Of a stretch of 64,000 bases of DNA, positions 8,518 to 17,727 are shown one piece after another; position 1 is the first letter of the stretch, and each line of letters begins with the position of its first letter. This DNA is from CAYZED01 sp964477445. Its GTDB lineage: Bacteria; Bacillota; Clostridia; Lutisporales; Lutisporaceae. A program made the translations under genes and the position numbers. The stretch covers positions 124,001 through 188,000 of the forward strand of contig CAYZED010000001.1 in the NCBI GenBank assembly GCA_964477445.1, written 5' to 3'. The notes below the pieces were generated by a model that saw nothing but the letters and a program-made list of their open reading frames with translations, was not told the DNA's origin and made no database searches.

Positions 8518-10245
8518 ATGAAAGAATTAGTCGGATATGGGATTCAAGAGAAAGTATGGAACGTTAATCGGAATAAAATTTTAAAGTATCAGCAGGAAAT
8601 ATGGCATGAAGGATTAAAAGAACATAAAGTTCTCTCTGCTCCTGACTATGAAATGCTTGAGAACAAGGTGCGAATACAAGCAGATAAATGGAATGAAAAT
8701 TGGATTTTGATTTGTGATAAAAAACAAAAGGAAGATATGAAAAAGGCGAGTGCGGAAGAATCTTTGCTAAAGACATCAGAAGCCGAAAAAGAATTGAAAG
8801 ATCTTGAAAATTTGCTTTTGTATACTTTGGAAATAGATGATAAAGTTGATTGGGAAACATTAAAGAAAAAAGATGTTTTCAGTGAGCCTTTACCTAAAAA
8901 ACCTATTATGCTCAAAGAATATTCGCTGCCAATAGAACCTTCTAGAAACACTAATAAGTACCAGCCTAAATTGAATTTCTTGACTAGATTAATTAAACCA
9001 TATAGAGAAAGAGCAATTTTCGATGCAGAAACACTCTATAATTTAGCTTATAATGATTGGTGTACTAATGTCGAAAAAACAATAAGTAGAAATAAAGAGA
9101 TTCTTGAATCTAACAACTCAGCCGTTATTGAACACAAGAAACAATTGGAACTATGGGAACTAAATAGAGCCGAATTTTTTAGTATGCAAAATGAATTTAA
9201 TAAAAAGATTGAGGATCTTAAAAAAGAATACACAACAGGTTCTCAAGTTGCTATTTTGGAATATTGTGAAATGGTTTTAAACCAGTCAAATTTACCAGAT
9301 TTTATTCATAAAGACTTTGAATTAGACTATAATCCAAGTAATAAAATTCTTATTATAGACTATAGATTGCCTAATATAGATGTTTTCCCGAGTCTCAAGG
9401 AAGTAAAATACATTGCTTCAAAAAATGAAATGAAGGAATCCTTTTATAATGATATGTTCATGGAAAAACTATATGATTCTACATTATATAAATTTTCGCT
9501 TCGTGTTTTACATGAAGAATTTGAAGCTGATGTAATTAATGCTATTGAAGCAGTTACTTTTAATGGATGGGTAAATTTTTTGAATAAAGCAACTGGACTC
9601 AGAGAGGAAGCTTGCATTATAAGTATTCAGGCTAAGAAGGACATCTTTATTAACATAAATTTAAAGAATGTGGATCCAAAAGCCTGTTTCAAAAACCTTA
9701 AAGGCATTGGTAGTGCAAAACTGGCAGGAATCACACCGATTGCACCAATATTAACTATAGATAAGACTGATAGAAGATTTGTGGAATCACATAATGTGAC
9801 TCATACTTTCGATGATTCAACTAACTTAGCAGCAATAGATTGGGAAGAATTTGAACACTTAATTAGAGAAGTTTTTGCCGCTGAATTTGCGTCTAACGGA
9901 GGAGAAGTAAAGATAACTCAGGCTAGTCGAGATGCGGGGGTTGACGCAGTTGCATTTGATCCAGACCCAATTCGAGGCGGTAAAATAGTTATTCAAGCTA
10001 AGCGATATACTAACACAGTAGGTGTTTCGGCTGTCAGAGATTTATATGGAACGGTAATGAACGAGGGAGCAATAAAGGGAATCCTAGTAACGACAGCTGA
10101 TTATGGACCAGATGCATATGAATTTGTAAAGAATAAACCATTGACATTATTAAATGGTGGTCACTTGTTGCACCTATTAGAAAAACATGGTCATAAAGTT
10201 AAGATTGATTTAAAGGAAGCTAAATTAATAAATGCTTTAATATAA
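8518..10245 (+). CDS. Mrr-type restriction endonuclease with coiled-coil N-terminus
   Basis: A 575-residue protein. The C-terminal 130 residues form a PD-(D/E)xK nuclease domain of the Mrr family: D476 in GVDAVAFD and Q493-A-K495 in IVIQAKRY are the metal and catalytic positions, with WEEFEHLIREVF before them and ILVTTADYG after. Mrr-type enzymes usually cut modified DNA. Residues about 60-260 are rich in Lys/Glu and probably coiled coil; the middle part is unassigned. No methyltransferase is adjacent, which fits a type IV (modification-dependent) role, though this is inferred. An in-frame stop lies at 8509-8511 and no good ribosome site is seen before the ATG, so the true start could be further in. 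Confidence 0.78.
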   Translation: MKELVGYGIQEKVWNVNRNKILKYQQEIWHEGLKEHKVLSAPDYEMLENKVRIQADKWNENWILICDKKQKEDMKKASAEESLLKTSEAEKELKDLENLLLYTLEIDDKVDWETLKKKDVFSEPLPKKPIMLKEYSLPIEPSRNTNKYQPKLNFLTRLIKPYRERAIFDAETLYNLAYNDWCTNVEKTISRNKEILESNNSAVIEHKKQLELWELNRAEFFSMQNEFNKKIEDLKKEYTTGSQVAILEYCEMVLNQSNLPDFIHKDFELDYNPSNKILIIDYRLPNIDVFPSLKEVKYIASKNEMKESFYNDMFMEKLYDSTLYKFSLRVLHEEFEADVINAIEAVTFNGWVNFLNKATGLREEACIISIQAKKDIFININLKNVDPKACFKNLKGIGSAKLAGITPIAPILTIDKTDRRFVESHNVTHTFDDSTNLAAIDWEEFEHLIREVFAAEFASNGGEVKITQASRDAGVDAVAFDPDPIRGGKIVIQAKRYTNTVGVSAVRDLYGTVMNEGAIKGILVTTADYGPDAYEFVKNKPLTLLNGGHLLHLLEKHGHKVKIDLKEAKLINALI

Positions 10246-10263
10246 ATATTTTATAAAAACTTG

Positions 10264-10291
10264 AGAGAACTTTTTACAGAGTTCTCTTTTC
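10264..10291 (+). terminator. Terminator after the Mrr-like gene
   Basis: AGAGAACT at 10264-10271 pairs with AGTTCTCT at 10280-10287, followed by TTTT. It lies 19 bases after the stop codon. Confidence 0.7.
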
Positions 10292-10565
10292 TAGTATTAT
10301 AAGAAATTATACTTTTTTTGAAGTCGCAAAACACTGAATGCACTTGGATGCATCTGTTAGAAAAAAATCATTTCAATTTAATAAATACAGTGCAAAGCGC
10401 CTTGCTACATTTATTTTTATAAACAAATACTTAACAATTTGAAAATATATACAATGATTAAAAAACTTTTTCTTCGAAACCACGAAATCTTTATATTAGG
10501 AATGCGAATTTTGAATGAATTCCAAAAAAGGAGTACCCAATTATGTCAAACGATATTTTCTTTAT

Positions 10566-10768
10566 GTGATACATGGTGAACGATTACGGCGAAGCCTCGA
10601 AATCTTAAAAGTAGTAATTCTAAACNNNNNNNNNNACAGAAAAGAGGCATGGATGCCGAGAATTTCAATGTCCGTTTGCACGGAGGCATAGTTTTGAAAT
10701 TCAAACTAATTTAGAATTACTTTATATGATTTCGTAGTCGGAGCCGGTTAGTGAATCAGTACACATCA
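10566..10768 (+). repeat. MITE-like fold-back element, right copy
   Basis: This copy matches the reverse complement of the element at 7950-8273. Shared blocks include GAACGATTACGGCG, AGTAATTCTAAAC, AGTTTTGAAATTCAAAC, TTTAGAATTACT, GATTTCGTAGTC and GCCGGTTAGTGA. The outer arms are again mutually inverted. A 10-N gap (10626-10635) sits inside it at the point where the left copy reads into AAAAAAGAG, so little sequence is probably missing. The first part of the surrounding 746-base intergenic region (10292-10565) is AT-rich with no gene that I can see; bases 10357-10440 resemble 17572-17645 and may be another dispersed repeat. Confidence 0.7.
10626..10635. other. Assembly gap of 10 N
   Basis: Ten N inside a repeated element; comparison with the left copy suggests that only a few bases are missing or duplicated. 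Confidence 0.95.
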
Positions 10769-10802
10769 AGAAAATATTAAACGCTGATATGAAGCGGCCA
10801 CT

Positions 10803-10930
10803 AAGTTTTGAAATTCAAACTAATTTAGAATTGCACTATACGATTTCGTATTCAGAGATGAAAAGTTTCGTAAGATTTCAATCTATTATAGGAATTACAA
10901 CATTTACTTATTCGAGAAATGCGGCGAAGC
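10803..10930 (+). repeat. Partial copies of the dispersed fold-back repeat
   Basis: Bases 10803-10857 repeat the block AGTTTTGAAATTCAAAC...TTTAGAATT...GATTTCGTA seen at 10690-10738. Bases 10866-10925 (GTAAGATTTCAATCTATT, then GAATTAC and GAGAAATGC) match 14238-14293. They look like half-elements left by repeated insertion or deletion. Confidence 0.6.
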
Positions 10931-10991
10931 TGCCTTTGTTATGTATGTTAAAGTAAAACTGAGAATTCGACATTAGAAAGCAGGTATAGTT

Positions 10992-12173
10992 ATGTACGAT
11001 ATTGCGATTATAGGAGCTGGTCCTTCTGGGGCGACTTTAGCTAGATTGCTGAACAAAACTTTGAAGGTTTTGCTCATTGATAAGAGAGATTTTTACAGCA
11101 ATACAAATAATGGTATTAATTTAAATGCTAATGAACAAATGATTTGTGAAAATAATCCAAGAGTCAAGTGCTGTGGTGGATTGCTGGCACCAGACGCTCA
11201 AAAAATGTTAGCAACATTAGGCTTAGGAATTCCTAAAGAAGTTCTTGTTGGACCGCAACTTTTTACAGTTAGAACTATTGATTTTGACAATAATATTGAA
11301 AAATTTTATCAAAGAAGTTATGTAAATATTAATAGAGAAAAATTTGACTCATATTTATTAAGCTTAGTCGGCGATAATGTTGATATACACTTAGGTGCTG
11401 TTTTCAAGGCCGTAAAAGAGATTTCGGATGGATATGAAATTGAGTATTTTCAAAATGGAAATACCAATAAGGTGCTCGCAAGATTATTAATTGGTGCTGA
11501 TGGTGCTATGTCAAAAATTAGAAATCTCATACTTGATAAAAAAGTTACTAAAGGTTCTGCAAATAAGACAAATTTGAAATACGTTGCTGTTCAAGAAACT
11601 TTTTTTGTGAGTCAAAGCCTTCCGTATTTCTCTTCCATTTTTGATAAAGAGATTTCGGATTTTTACAGTTGGGTAATTCCTAAAGAAAACCACATATTAG
11701 TCGGCGCGGCTGTTCGTGAAGATGATGATGTATTAAATAAGTTTGAAATTTTAAAGAAAAAGCTTGAAAACAAAGGATTTCAATTAGATAATAAAGTGAA
11801 CAGACATGGGTCGCATATTATACGCCCGATTTCATTTAATGATATTTCCACTGGAGATGGGTCGATTTTTTTAGTGGGTGAAGCCGCCGGTTTCATAAGT
11901 CCGAGTTCAGCGGAGGGAATTAGTTATGCGCTAAGAAGTTCGATGGATTTAGCTGAAGCTATTAATCAAAATTATTGCGAAAAACCTTATGTTAACATAG
12001 ACTGTAAATCAATCGATTTGGTAAGAAGAAAATATAAAAAATCATCTTATAAAACATTATTAAATATTTTGATAAAAAACTTGAAATCTCCTGCAATGTA
12101 TAACTCGAATTTAAGGAAAATTGTTATGAAAAGTGGTATCCTTAGTATGAAAGAACCTTTAAAGGGGGAATAA
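10992..12173 (+). CDS. FAD-dependent oxidoreductase, geranylgeranyl-reductase-like
   Basis: A 393-residue flavoprotein. Residues 4-32 form the dinucleotide-binding fold with G8-x-G10-x-x-G13 and an acidic end of strand 2 (LLIDKR). LIGADGAMSKIRN near residue 170 is the GD-type motif, and FLVGEAAGFISPSSAEGI near 300 is the second FAD phosphate contact typical of geranylgeranyl reductase and related hydroxylases. A pair of cysteines in VKCCGGLLAP near residue 66 is also typical of this subgroup. The substrate cannot be told from the sequence; lipid double-bond reduction is one known role. The DUF4846 gene starts 8 bases after the stop, so they are probably co-transcribed. Confidence 0.75.
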   Translation: MYDIAIIGAGPSGATLARLLNKTLKVLLIDKRDFYSNTNNGINLNANEQMICENNPRVKCCGGLLAPDAQKMLATLGLGIPKEVLVGPQLFTVRTIDFDNNIEKFYQRSYVNINREKFDSYLLSLVGDNVDIHLGAVFKAVKEISDGYEIEYFQNGNTNKVLARLLIGADGAMSKIRNLILDKKVTKGSANKTNLKYVAVQETFFVSQSLPYFSSIFDKEISDFYSWVIPKENHILVGAAVREDDDVLNKFEILKKKLENKGFQLDNKVNRHGSHIIRPISFNDISTGDGSIFLVGEAAGFISPSSAEGISYALRSSMDLAEAINQNYCEKPYVNIDCKSIDLVRRKYKKSSYKTLLNILIKNLKSPAMYNSNLRKIVMKSGILSMKEPLKGE

Positions 12174-12181
12174 TTACTTTT

Positions 12182-13321
12182 ATGAAGAAAATAATGAGAA
12201 AACTTACGATCTTTCAAACTTCAATAATAATAATCTTATTATTGATTTTTTCAGTTGTATTTTTTTATAGAGAACAAATAAGGTATGCTTTTATAAATTT
12301 TATAAGTGATGGAGGTGTAATTCATATTAATTTCAATGGCGATCTGGGATTTGACATAGACGATGACAATGGCGCTTCTCCTTCGCCTAGCCCAACTATA
12401 AAACCAACACCCACGAAAAAACCAGTAATAACAATTACACCGACTCCGAAAATTACATCAATACCCACGAAGAAACCTATTGTTACACCCTCGCCGAGCC
12501 TGAAACCAACTCCAAAACCGACCCCTGAACCGACCCAGCCGACATCGCATTCAGCTTATATAAATTTAAAAGGAAAAACAATCGAGACAAGATTTGAATT
12601 ACCTGAAGGATATAGAAGAGTAAATTATGCGTCAGGAAGTGAAGGTGCAACTTATGCTGAATATCTTAGAAACTTAAAGCTTAAGCCAAGTGGCTCACCG
12701 GTATTGCTCTTTGATGGAACCCCAAAGTCAACAAATTATCATGAAGCTGTAATAAAAATGACGCTTGCTAAAAGAGATTTACAACAATGCGCAGATTCAA
12801 TAATCAGACTCAGGGCAGAGTATTTGTATGAAAGTGAACAATATAATCAGATTCACTTTAATTTCACTAGCGGCTTTAGAGCAGATTTTTCAAAATGGAT
12901 GTCAGGGTATTCTATTAGGGTGAAAAACGATGTGGCTAGTTGGGTTTCAAATAGTAATTCGACGTCAGAATATAGCAGTTTCCTAAGATATCTGAATACA
13001 GTATATACATATGCAGGAACAATTTCATTAGCACAAGAATTGAAAAGCGTTAATATTGATAATATAAAAATTGGCGATATCTTCATAAAAGCGGGATCTC
13101 CTGGACATGCTGAAATAGTGGTTGATTTGGCTGTCAATAAAAAAACTGGTGAGAAAAAAATGATATTAGCTCAAGGGTTTATGCCGGCGCAGGAAATTCA
13201 TATTTTAAAGAACCTGAATGATCCAGATTCAAGCCCTTGGTATCCTGTGGATTTTGGAGAAAAACTGATTACACCAGAATATACTTTTTACTCGAATCAA
13301 TTAATGCGATTTACAAATTAG
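12182..13321 (+). CDS. Membrane-anchored DUF4846 protein
   Basis: This 379-residue protein starts with a short basic segment and one membrane helix (about residues 10-28). A Pro/Thr/Ser-rich linker of PTP-type repeats (about 60-118) spans the wall-facing region. The C-terminal 260 residues match the DUF4846 family pattern (FELPEGYRRV near the domain start, VLLFDGTPK, and IGDIFIKAGSPGHAEIVVD). The last of these resembles wall or peptidase-like domains, but no catalytic role is established. It is likely attached outside the cell. It shares an operon with the flavoprotein upstream, with no obvious functional link. Confidence 0.72.
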   Translation: MKKIMRKLTIFQTSIIIILLLIFSVVFFYREQIRYAFINFISDGGVIHINFNGDLGFDIDDDNGASPSPSPTIKPTPTKKPVITITPTPKITSIPTKKPIVTPSPSLKPTPKPTPEPTQPTSHSAYINLKGKTIETRFELPEGYRRVNYASGSEGATYAEYLRNLKLKPSGSPVLLFDGTPKSTNYHEAVIKMTLAKRDLQQCADSIIRLRAEYLYESEQYNQIHFNFTSGFRADFSKWMSGYSIRVKNDVASWVSNSNSTSEYSSFLRYLNTVYTYAGTISLAQELKSVNIDNIKIGDIFIKAGSPGHAEIVVDLAVNKKTGEKKMILAQGFMPAQEIHILKNLNDPDSSPWYPVDFGEKLITPEYTFYSNQLMRFTN

Positions 13322-13355
13322 TTATTACTAACGTTGAACTAAAACCAGAAAACCT

Positions 13356-13423
13356 AAATCAAATTAAGGAAACTAAACACAAAATACCAAAATCAAATTA
13401 AGGAAACTAAACACAAAATACCA
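13356..13423. repeat. Two tandem copies of a 34-bp unit
   Basis: Bases 13356-13389 and 13390-13423 are identical 34-base units (beginning AAATCAAATTAAGG), followed by a partial third copy. They occupy the gap between the DUF4846 gene and tcdA. Confidence 0.85.
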
Positions 13424-13477
13424 AAATCAAAATATAATTATATAATTTGAAATAGAAAACACGGAAGGAACAAAAAT

Positions 13478-14233
13478 TTGTTACATGCATTTTCAAGAAC
13501 TGAATTATTAATTGGTTCAGAAGCTTTAAAGAAACTTAGAGAATCAAAAGTTGCGATATTTGGTATTGGTGGAGTTGGGACTTTTGCCGTTGAAGCATTA
13601 GTGAGAGCGGGAGTCGGGAAATTCATACTTGTAGATGATGATTGTATTTGTTTGACAAATTTAAACAGACAATTACATGCTACTCGAAAAACTATTGGTA
13701 GAGTTAAAGTTGAAGTTATGAAAGAGAGAATTTTGGATATAAATCCTGATGCTATAGTTCAAGTATTTAAAGAGTTTTATTTACCTGGTGCTGAGGGAGC
13801 TATGCTGCCAGATGATTTGGATTATGTTATTGATGCAATTGATACAGTTACAGCAAAAATAGGACTTATCGATTATTCAAAAAAGCATAATATTCCGATA
13901 ATCTCAAGCATGGGAACTGGAAACAAATTAGATCCAACAAGGCTCGAAGTTGCTGATATTTCAAAGACTTCTGTATGCCCTTTAGCAAAAGTTATGCGAA
14001 AAGAATTGCGTGATAGAGGTATTAAAAACGTTAAAGTTGTATATTCAAAAGAAGAACCAACTAAGCCGAGAGAATCAGAAGATAATAGCTGTGCGATTGG
14101 ATGTGTTTGTCCAGAAGGAACTACTCGAAAATGTACTACCAGAAATCAAATTCCAGGTAGTATTTCCTTTGTTCCATCTGTGGCAGGATTAATAATTGCT
14201 GGAGAAGTGATTAAAGATATTATCGCAAACTAG
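13478..14233 (+). CDS. tcdA: tRNA threonylcarbamoyladenosine dehydratase
   Basis: A 251-residue E1-like enzyme (ThiF/MoeB fold). It uses ATP to cyclise t6A37 in tRNA to the ct6A form. GIGGVGTFAVEAL near residues 27-39 is the nucleotide-binding loop, followed by an acidic VDDD and NLNRQ typical of the E1 family; DAIDTVTAKI is the next conserved block. A cysteine-rich stretch (CAIGCVCPEG) and the C-terminal GSISFVPSVAGLI match TcdA rather than ThiF. The start is TTG at 13478, chosen because GGAAGGA lies about 9 bases before it and the protein then begins LHAFSRTEL, as family members do. Confidence 0.88.
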   Translation: MLHAFSRTELLIGSEALKKLRESKVAIFGIGGVGTFAVEALVRAGVGKFILVDDDCICLTNLNRQLHATRKTIGRVKVEVMKERILDINPDAIVQVFKEFYLPGAEGAMLPDDLDYVIDAIDTVTAKIGLIDYSKKHNIPIISSMGTGNKLDPTRLEVADISKTSVCPLAKVMRKELRDRGIKNVKVVYSKEEPTKPRESEDNSCAIGCVCPEGTTRKCTTRNQIPGSISFVPSVAGLIIAGEVIKDIIAN

Positions 14234-14236
14234 TTA

Positions 14237-14310
14237 CGTAAGATTTCAATCTATTTTTTAGAATTACAGTATTTACTTGTTAGAGAAATGCAGCTCATTC
14301 GCCTTAGTTC
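14237..14310 (+). repeat. Fragment of the dispersed fold-back repeat
   Basis: GTAAGATTTCAATCTATT, GAATTACA, ATTTACTT and GAGAAATGC occur in the same order and spacing as at 10868-10925. It lies directly after tcdA and before the PhoH gene. Confidence 0.6.
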
Positions 14311-14379
14311 TTGTATGAAATTTTGAACAGTGGTAAAATTAAACTAGGTATACAGACATAAAAAGGGAGGGCTTTTATT

Positions 14380-15798
14380 ATGAAGACATCAGTAAGAAAA
14401 AATTATGTCATTGACACAAACGTAATGATTCACGACCCTAACTTCCTTTACAAGTTCGAAGACAATCACATTATAATCCCGATTATTTGTATTGAAGAAC
14501 TTGATAACCTAAAAAACAGAGAAGGTATAGTTGGTTATCACGCCAGAGCGGCTTCCAGAGAGATAAACAATATTAGACAATATGGGAATTTGTACGAAGG
14601 TATAAATTTGCCAGATGGCGGTACATTGAAAATCGAGTTTTATCATACTGAAACAACCCAACTTCCCTCTGGTCTTGACACTCACAAGAATGACACTAAA
14701 ATACTAGCTTTAACTCAGTATATAACTCAAAGAAATCTTGATGTACCAACGATTTTGGTAACTAAGGATCTATATCTTTCGATTAAAGCTGAAGCAATCG
14801 GTATCATTACTCAGGACTATCAAAACGATAAAATTGTGACGGATGAGCTATATAAAGGTTATTCAGATTTGAATTTGACCTCGGAAGAAATAAATAAAAT
14901 ATATCAAGGTGGACTTCCTCTCCCTAAATTTGAGGATGGAAGAATCGTTTATCCTAACGAGTTTTTGCATATCAGAAGTACTACTGATATGAGCCACGAG
15001 GTTATGGCGAGATATGATGGAAAAAATATTGTTCCATTAAAATATGCTAACGAGTCAGCATGGGGGTTAACTCCTATTAATCGCGAACAAAAAATGGCTT
15101 TCGAGTTACTCATGGATCCAGACATACATTTTGTTTCAATTACTGGCGGCGCTGGTTCGGGGAAGACTATTGTTTCCACTGCCGTTGCACTCCAAAAAGT
15201 AATTGAAAATGGCACATACAGGAAAATAGTGTTTGTAAGACCGGTAGTTCCGGCAGGGCAGGACATAGGTTTTCTTCCAGGAACAGAGGAAGAAAAACTT
15301 AGACCTTGGATGGGAAGTTTTTATGATGCTATCGAAAACTTAATGGATGTTAGATATAAAAAACAAACAAAAGAGCGAGAAAAACCAACTCCGATAAATA
15401 AGGTTGGAAAGAAATTTGAAGATGATGGTTCGAAAAAACCTGATTTTTCGGTAGATGATTTTATTGAACATTTTAGACAGCAGGGAATTTTGGAAACAAA
15501 AACTTTCACTTATATGAGAGGCAGAACACTTTCTGATGCACTTGTAATTGTTGATGAAGCTCAACAAACAACTCCTCATTTAGCAAAACTTATGTTAACC
15601 AGAGCAGGGTTTGGAAGTAAATTCGTATTCTTAGGTGATCCTACTGATAATCAGATTGATAATATATTGGTAGATGCGAAGTCGAATGGATTAGTTTATA
15701 CTTTAGAAAAAATGAAGGGCTTTGAGCTAACTGGGCATGTAACGCTGCAGCAGGTTGAAAGAAGTCCACTCGCCAAACTCGCCGAAAAGGAAATGTAG
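14380..15798 (+). CDS. PIN-domain / PhoH-family ATPase
   Basis: A 472-residue two-domain protein. Residues 8-150 form a PIN nuclease domain with the acidic residues in VIDTNVMIHDP, CIEELDNL and HKNDTKILAL. Residues 240-470 form the PhoH helicase-like ATPase with Walker A GGAGSGKT, Walker B LVIVDEAQQT and FLGDPTDNQID. Such PIN-PhoH fusions (YlaK type) are thought to unwind and cut RNA. GGGAGGG stands 7-13 bases before the ATG. It is a complete family member; the RNA substrate is not known from the sequence. Confidence 0.88.
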   Translation: MKTSVRKNYVIDTNVMIHDPNFLYKFEDNHIIIPIICIEELDNLKNREGIVGYHARAASREINNIRQYGNLYEGINLPDGGTLKIEFYHTETTQLPSGLDTHKNDTKILALTQYITQRNLDVPTILVTKDLYLSIKAEAIGIITQDYQNDKIVTDELYKGYSDLNLTSEEINKIYQGGLPLPKFEDGRIVYPNEFLHIRSTTDMSHEVMARYDGKNIVPLKYANESAWGLTPINREQKMAFELLMDPDIHFVSITGGAGSGKTIVSTAVALQKVIENGTYRKIVFVRPVVPAGQDIGFLPGTEEEKLRPWMGSFYDAIENLMDVRYKKQTKEREKPTPINKVGKKFEDDGSKKPDFSVDDFIEHFRQQGILETKTFTYMRGRTLSDALVIVDEAQQTTPHLAKLMLTRAGFGSKFVFLGDPTDNQIDNILVDAKSNGLVYTLEKMKGFELTGHVTLQQVERSPLAKLAEKEM

Positions 15799-15800
15799 TA

Positions 15801-15949
15801 CGCAGAGTTCTACAGAACTCTGCGCGAGTGCCAGTTGAGTTTTCTGTGAAAACTCAATGAGAGTGCGAAACTGAATCGAAGAAAAATATTCTAGCGCACG
15901 TACGAAGAGTTCTACAGAACTCTTCTGGACTCAATGAGAGTGCGAAACT
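15801..15949. repeat. Cluster of three perfect hairpins with shared sequence
   Basis: Three hairpins follow the PhoH stop: 15801-15824 (10-bp stem, loop TACA), 15835-15857 (10-bp stem TTGAGTTTTC, loop TGT) and 15904-15925 (9-bp stem, loop TACA). The first and third share the core GAGTTCTACAGAACTC. The phrase ACTCAATGAGAGTGCGAAACT occurs twice (15852-15872 and 15929-15949, given here as its two positions). The remaining sequence up to 16105 shows nothing else. The first hairpin could end PhoH transcription, but no long T tract follows. Confidence 0.75.
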
Positions 15950-16105
15950 TAATGGTAGATGAACTCTGCAGGACAGTTCAATTATTGCACTGAAAAAAAG
16001 AAGTTGAGGCTTGGTAATCATAGATGCGACTTCACTAAAAGATATTGGAAATGATTCTATCTGAGGTTAAGAGTCTTACAAGTAAAGAAAAGATAACTTA
16101 TAAAC

Positions 16106-16144
16106 AACAAAGGGAATGAGATGTCAAGTTTCATTCCCTTTGTT
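16106..16144. terminator. Hairpin with 14-bp perfect stem, possible terminator
   Basis: AACAAAGGGAATGA (16106-16119) pairs fully with TCATTCCCTTTGTT (16131-16144). The T tract after it is weak, so it may instead be a stable transcript end or a leader structure of the following gene, whose start is 71 bases away. Confidence 0.55.
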
Positions 16145-16214
16145 ATAATAGCAATTAGAGTTTTCGAAAAAAATATATTTAATAACTAGAATTTATAGAA
16201 GTAATGGAGAAAAA

Positions 16215-17519
16215 ATGACTGATTTAAGAAATGTTTTTTTAGAATTATTATTTAACGAAGTTAAACCTGCATTAGGTTGCACAGAGCCAGTAGCTGTCGC
16301 TTTAGCAACAGCTAAAACAAAGGAAATATTGGGAGAAGAAATTGTATCGTGCAGTGTAATAGTGAGCAGTAGTATCTATAAAAATGGCATGTGTGTGGGC
16401 ATTCCAAGTACAAAAAGAATTGGGTTAACTATCGCAGCATGTCTTGGTATTTGTGGTGGAGACGCATCACAAGGACTTCAAGTACTGAATTCTTTGGACG
16501 AAAAAACTGTAGAACTTGCAGAAAAAATGATGGACAAAAAAATTGTAAAAATTAATTATTTAGATACGCCAGAGAAAGTTTTTGTAGAAGTAAAAATGCA
16601 GGGTCGAAAAAATAAATGTTTACTAAGAATAATGCAAAAACATGATAATTTTGTTTTTATAAGCCGTAATGACGAAGTGATATTGGATAAAAATATTGAT
16701 GTTAACAAAATCCTGATTAAAGCTGATAATATCTTTGATTTAATAACTGTAAAATCTTTGGTTGAAATTGTAAAGACCTATACTGAAGAAGAATTAGACT
16801 TTCTATGGGAAGGGCTGGAAATGAATAAGGCAGCAGCTCTTCAAGGAATAGAGTCAACTACTGGGAGTCGAATTGGGAATTCGTTCCAACAAGCATTTGA
16901 AACAGGAGAGCTCTCAAATGACGTACTAACACGTGCGATGCTTTGGACTGCTGCGGCGTCTGATGTGCGGATGTCTGGTGAAAATATTTCTATAATGAGT
17001 TCTAATGGCAGTGGGAATCACGGAATAACTGCTATTGTACCGATAGCAGCATACGCAGACATGGTTCCATGTGAAAGAATAGATGTTTTAAAGGCAATGG
17101 CAATGAGCCACCTTATGACAGCATACATAAAAAGCTATACAGGCAGATTGTCGGCGGTCTGCGGGTGTGGTGTAGCTGCAGCTACGGGTGCTTCTTTAGG
17201 CCTTTCGTATCTTATGGGAATGTCTGTTGATCAAATGGAAAACACAGTTGATATAATGATTGCTGGTATTTCAGGAATGGTTTGTGATGGAGCCAAAGCT
17301 GGCTGTGCGATTAAGCTGGCACTTGCCGCGTCTAGCGCAGTTTCTAGCTGTTACATGAGCAAATATAATGCGTTTTTACCTAAGTTTAATGGAATAGTGG
17401 GAACTAACGTGGAGGAGAGTATTCATAATTTAGGGCTGGTCTGCAGCGAAGGCATGATGGATACAGACAGAGTGATTTTAGAAGTAATGAATTCAATGGA
17501 TGAAGAAAGAAACAATTAG
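16215..17519 (+). CDS. L-cysteine desulfidase family protein (CyuA/UPF0597)
   Basis: This 434-residue protein belongs to the UPF0597 (YhaM/CyuA) family, related to L-serine dehydratase alpha chains. Such enzymes use an iron-sulfur cluster to break cysteine into pyruvate, ammonia and sulfide. Conserved features are LGCTEPVAVALA near the start, GSGNHGITAIVPIAAYA near residue 260, and the cysteines in AVCGCGVAAATGA and MVCDGAKAGCAIK that are the probable cluster ligands. GGAG lies about 8 bases before the ATG. It converges on megL, another sulfur amino-acid degrading enzyme, which supports the cysteine assignment. Confidence 0.8.
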   Translation: MTDLRNVFLELLFNEVKPALGCTEPVAVALATAKTKEILGEEIVSCSVIVSSSIYKNGMCVGIPSTKRIGLTIAACLGICGGDASQGLQVLNSLDEKTVELAEKMMDKKIVKINYLDTPEKVFVEVKMQGRKNKCLLRIMQKHDNFVFISRNDEVILDKNIDVNKILIKADNIFDLITVKSLVEIVKTYTEEELDFLWEGLEMNKAAALQGIESTTGSRIGNSFQQAFETGELSNDVLTRAMLWTAAASDVRMSGENISIMSSNGSGNHGITAIVPIAAYADMVPCERIDVLKAMAMSHLMTAYIKSYTGRLSAVCGCGVAAATGASLGLSYLMGMSVDQMENTVDIMIAGISGMVCDGAKAGCAIKLALAASSAVSSCYMSKYNAFLPKFNGIVGTNVEESIHNLGLVCSEGMMDTDRVILEVMNSMDEERNN

Positions 17520-17606
17520 TGTTTTAATACAACATGATAATATAATGGTAGCTGCAAATTAATACTGCGGTTAGAAAAAAATCAATTCAATATAGTATCT
17601 GTAGTG

Positions 17607-17723
17607 AAAAACGCCTTCGCCAAATTTGTGTTAAAAAGTAAGTACCTACATAATTCTTAGAGACTTCAAGCGATTCTAATGAACAGGATTTACTTATGGA
17701 TTAAACTTGGCGAAGGCGGTGTT
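17607..17723. repeat. Long inverted repeat between convergent cyuA-like and megL genes
   Basis: AAAAACGCCTTCGCCAA at 17607-17623 is nearly the reverse complement of 17707-17723 (15 of 17 bases match, 11 of them perfect: GCCTTCGCCAA). The arms enclose about 83 bases. With A and T runs outside the arms it could end transcription from both sides, but the loop is long for a terminator and the flanking sequence (17572-17645) resembles 10357-10440, so a dispersed fold-back element is equally likely. Confidence 0.55.
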
Positions 17724-17727
17724 CTTT

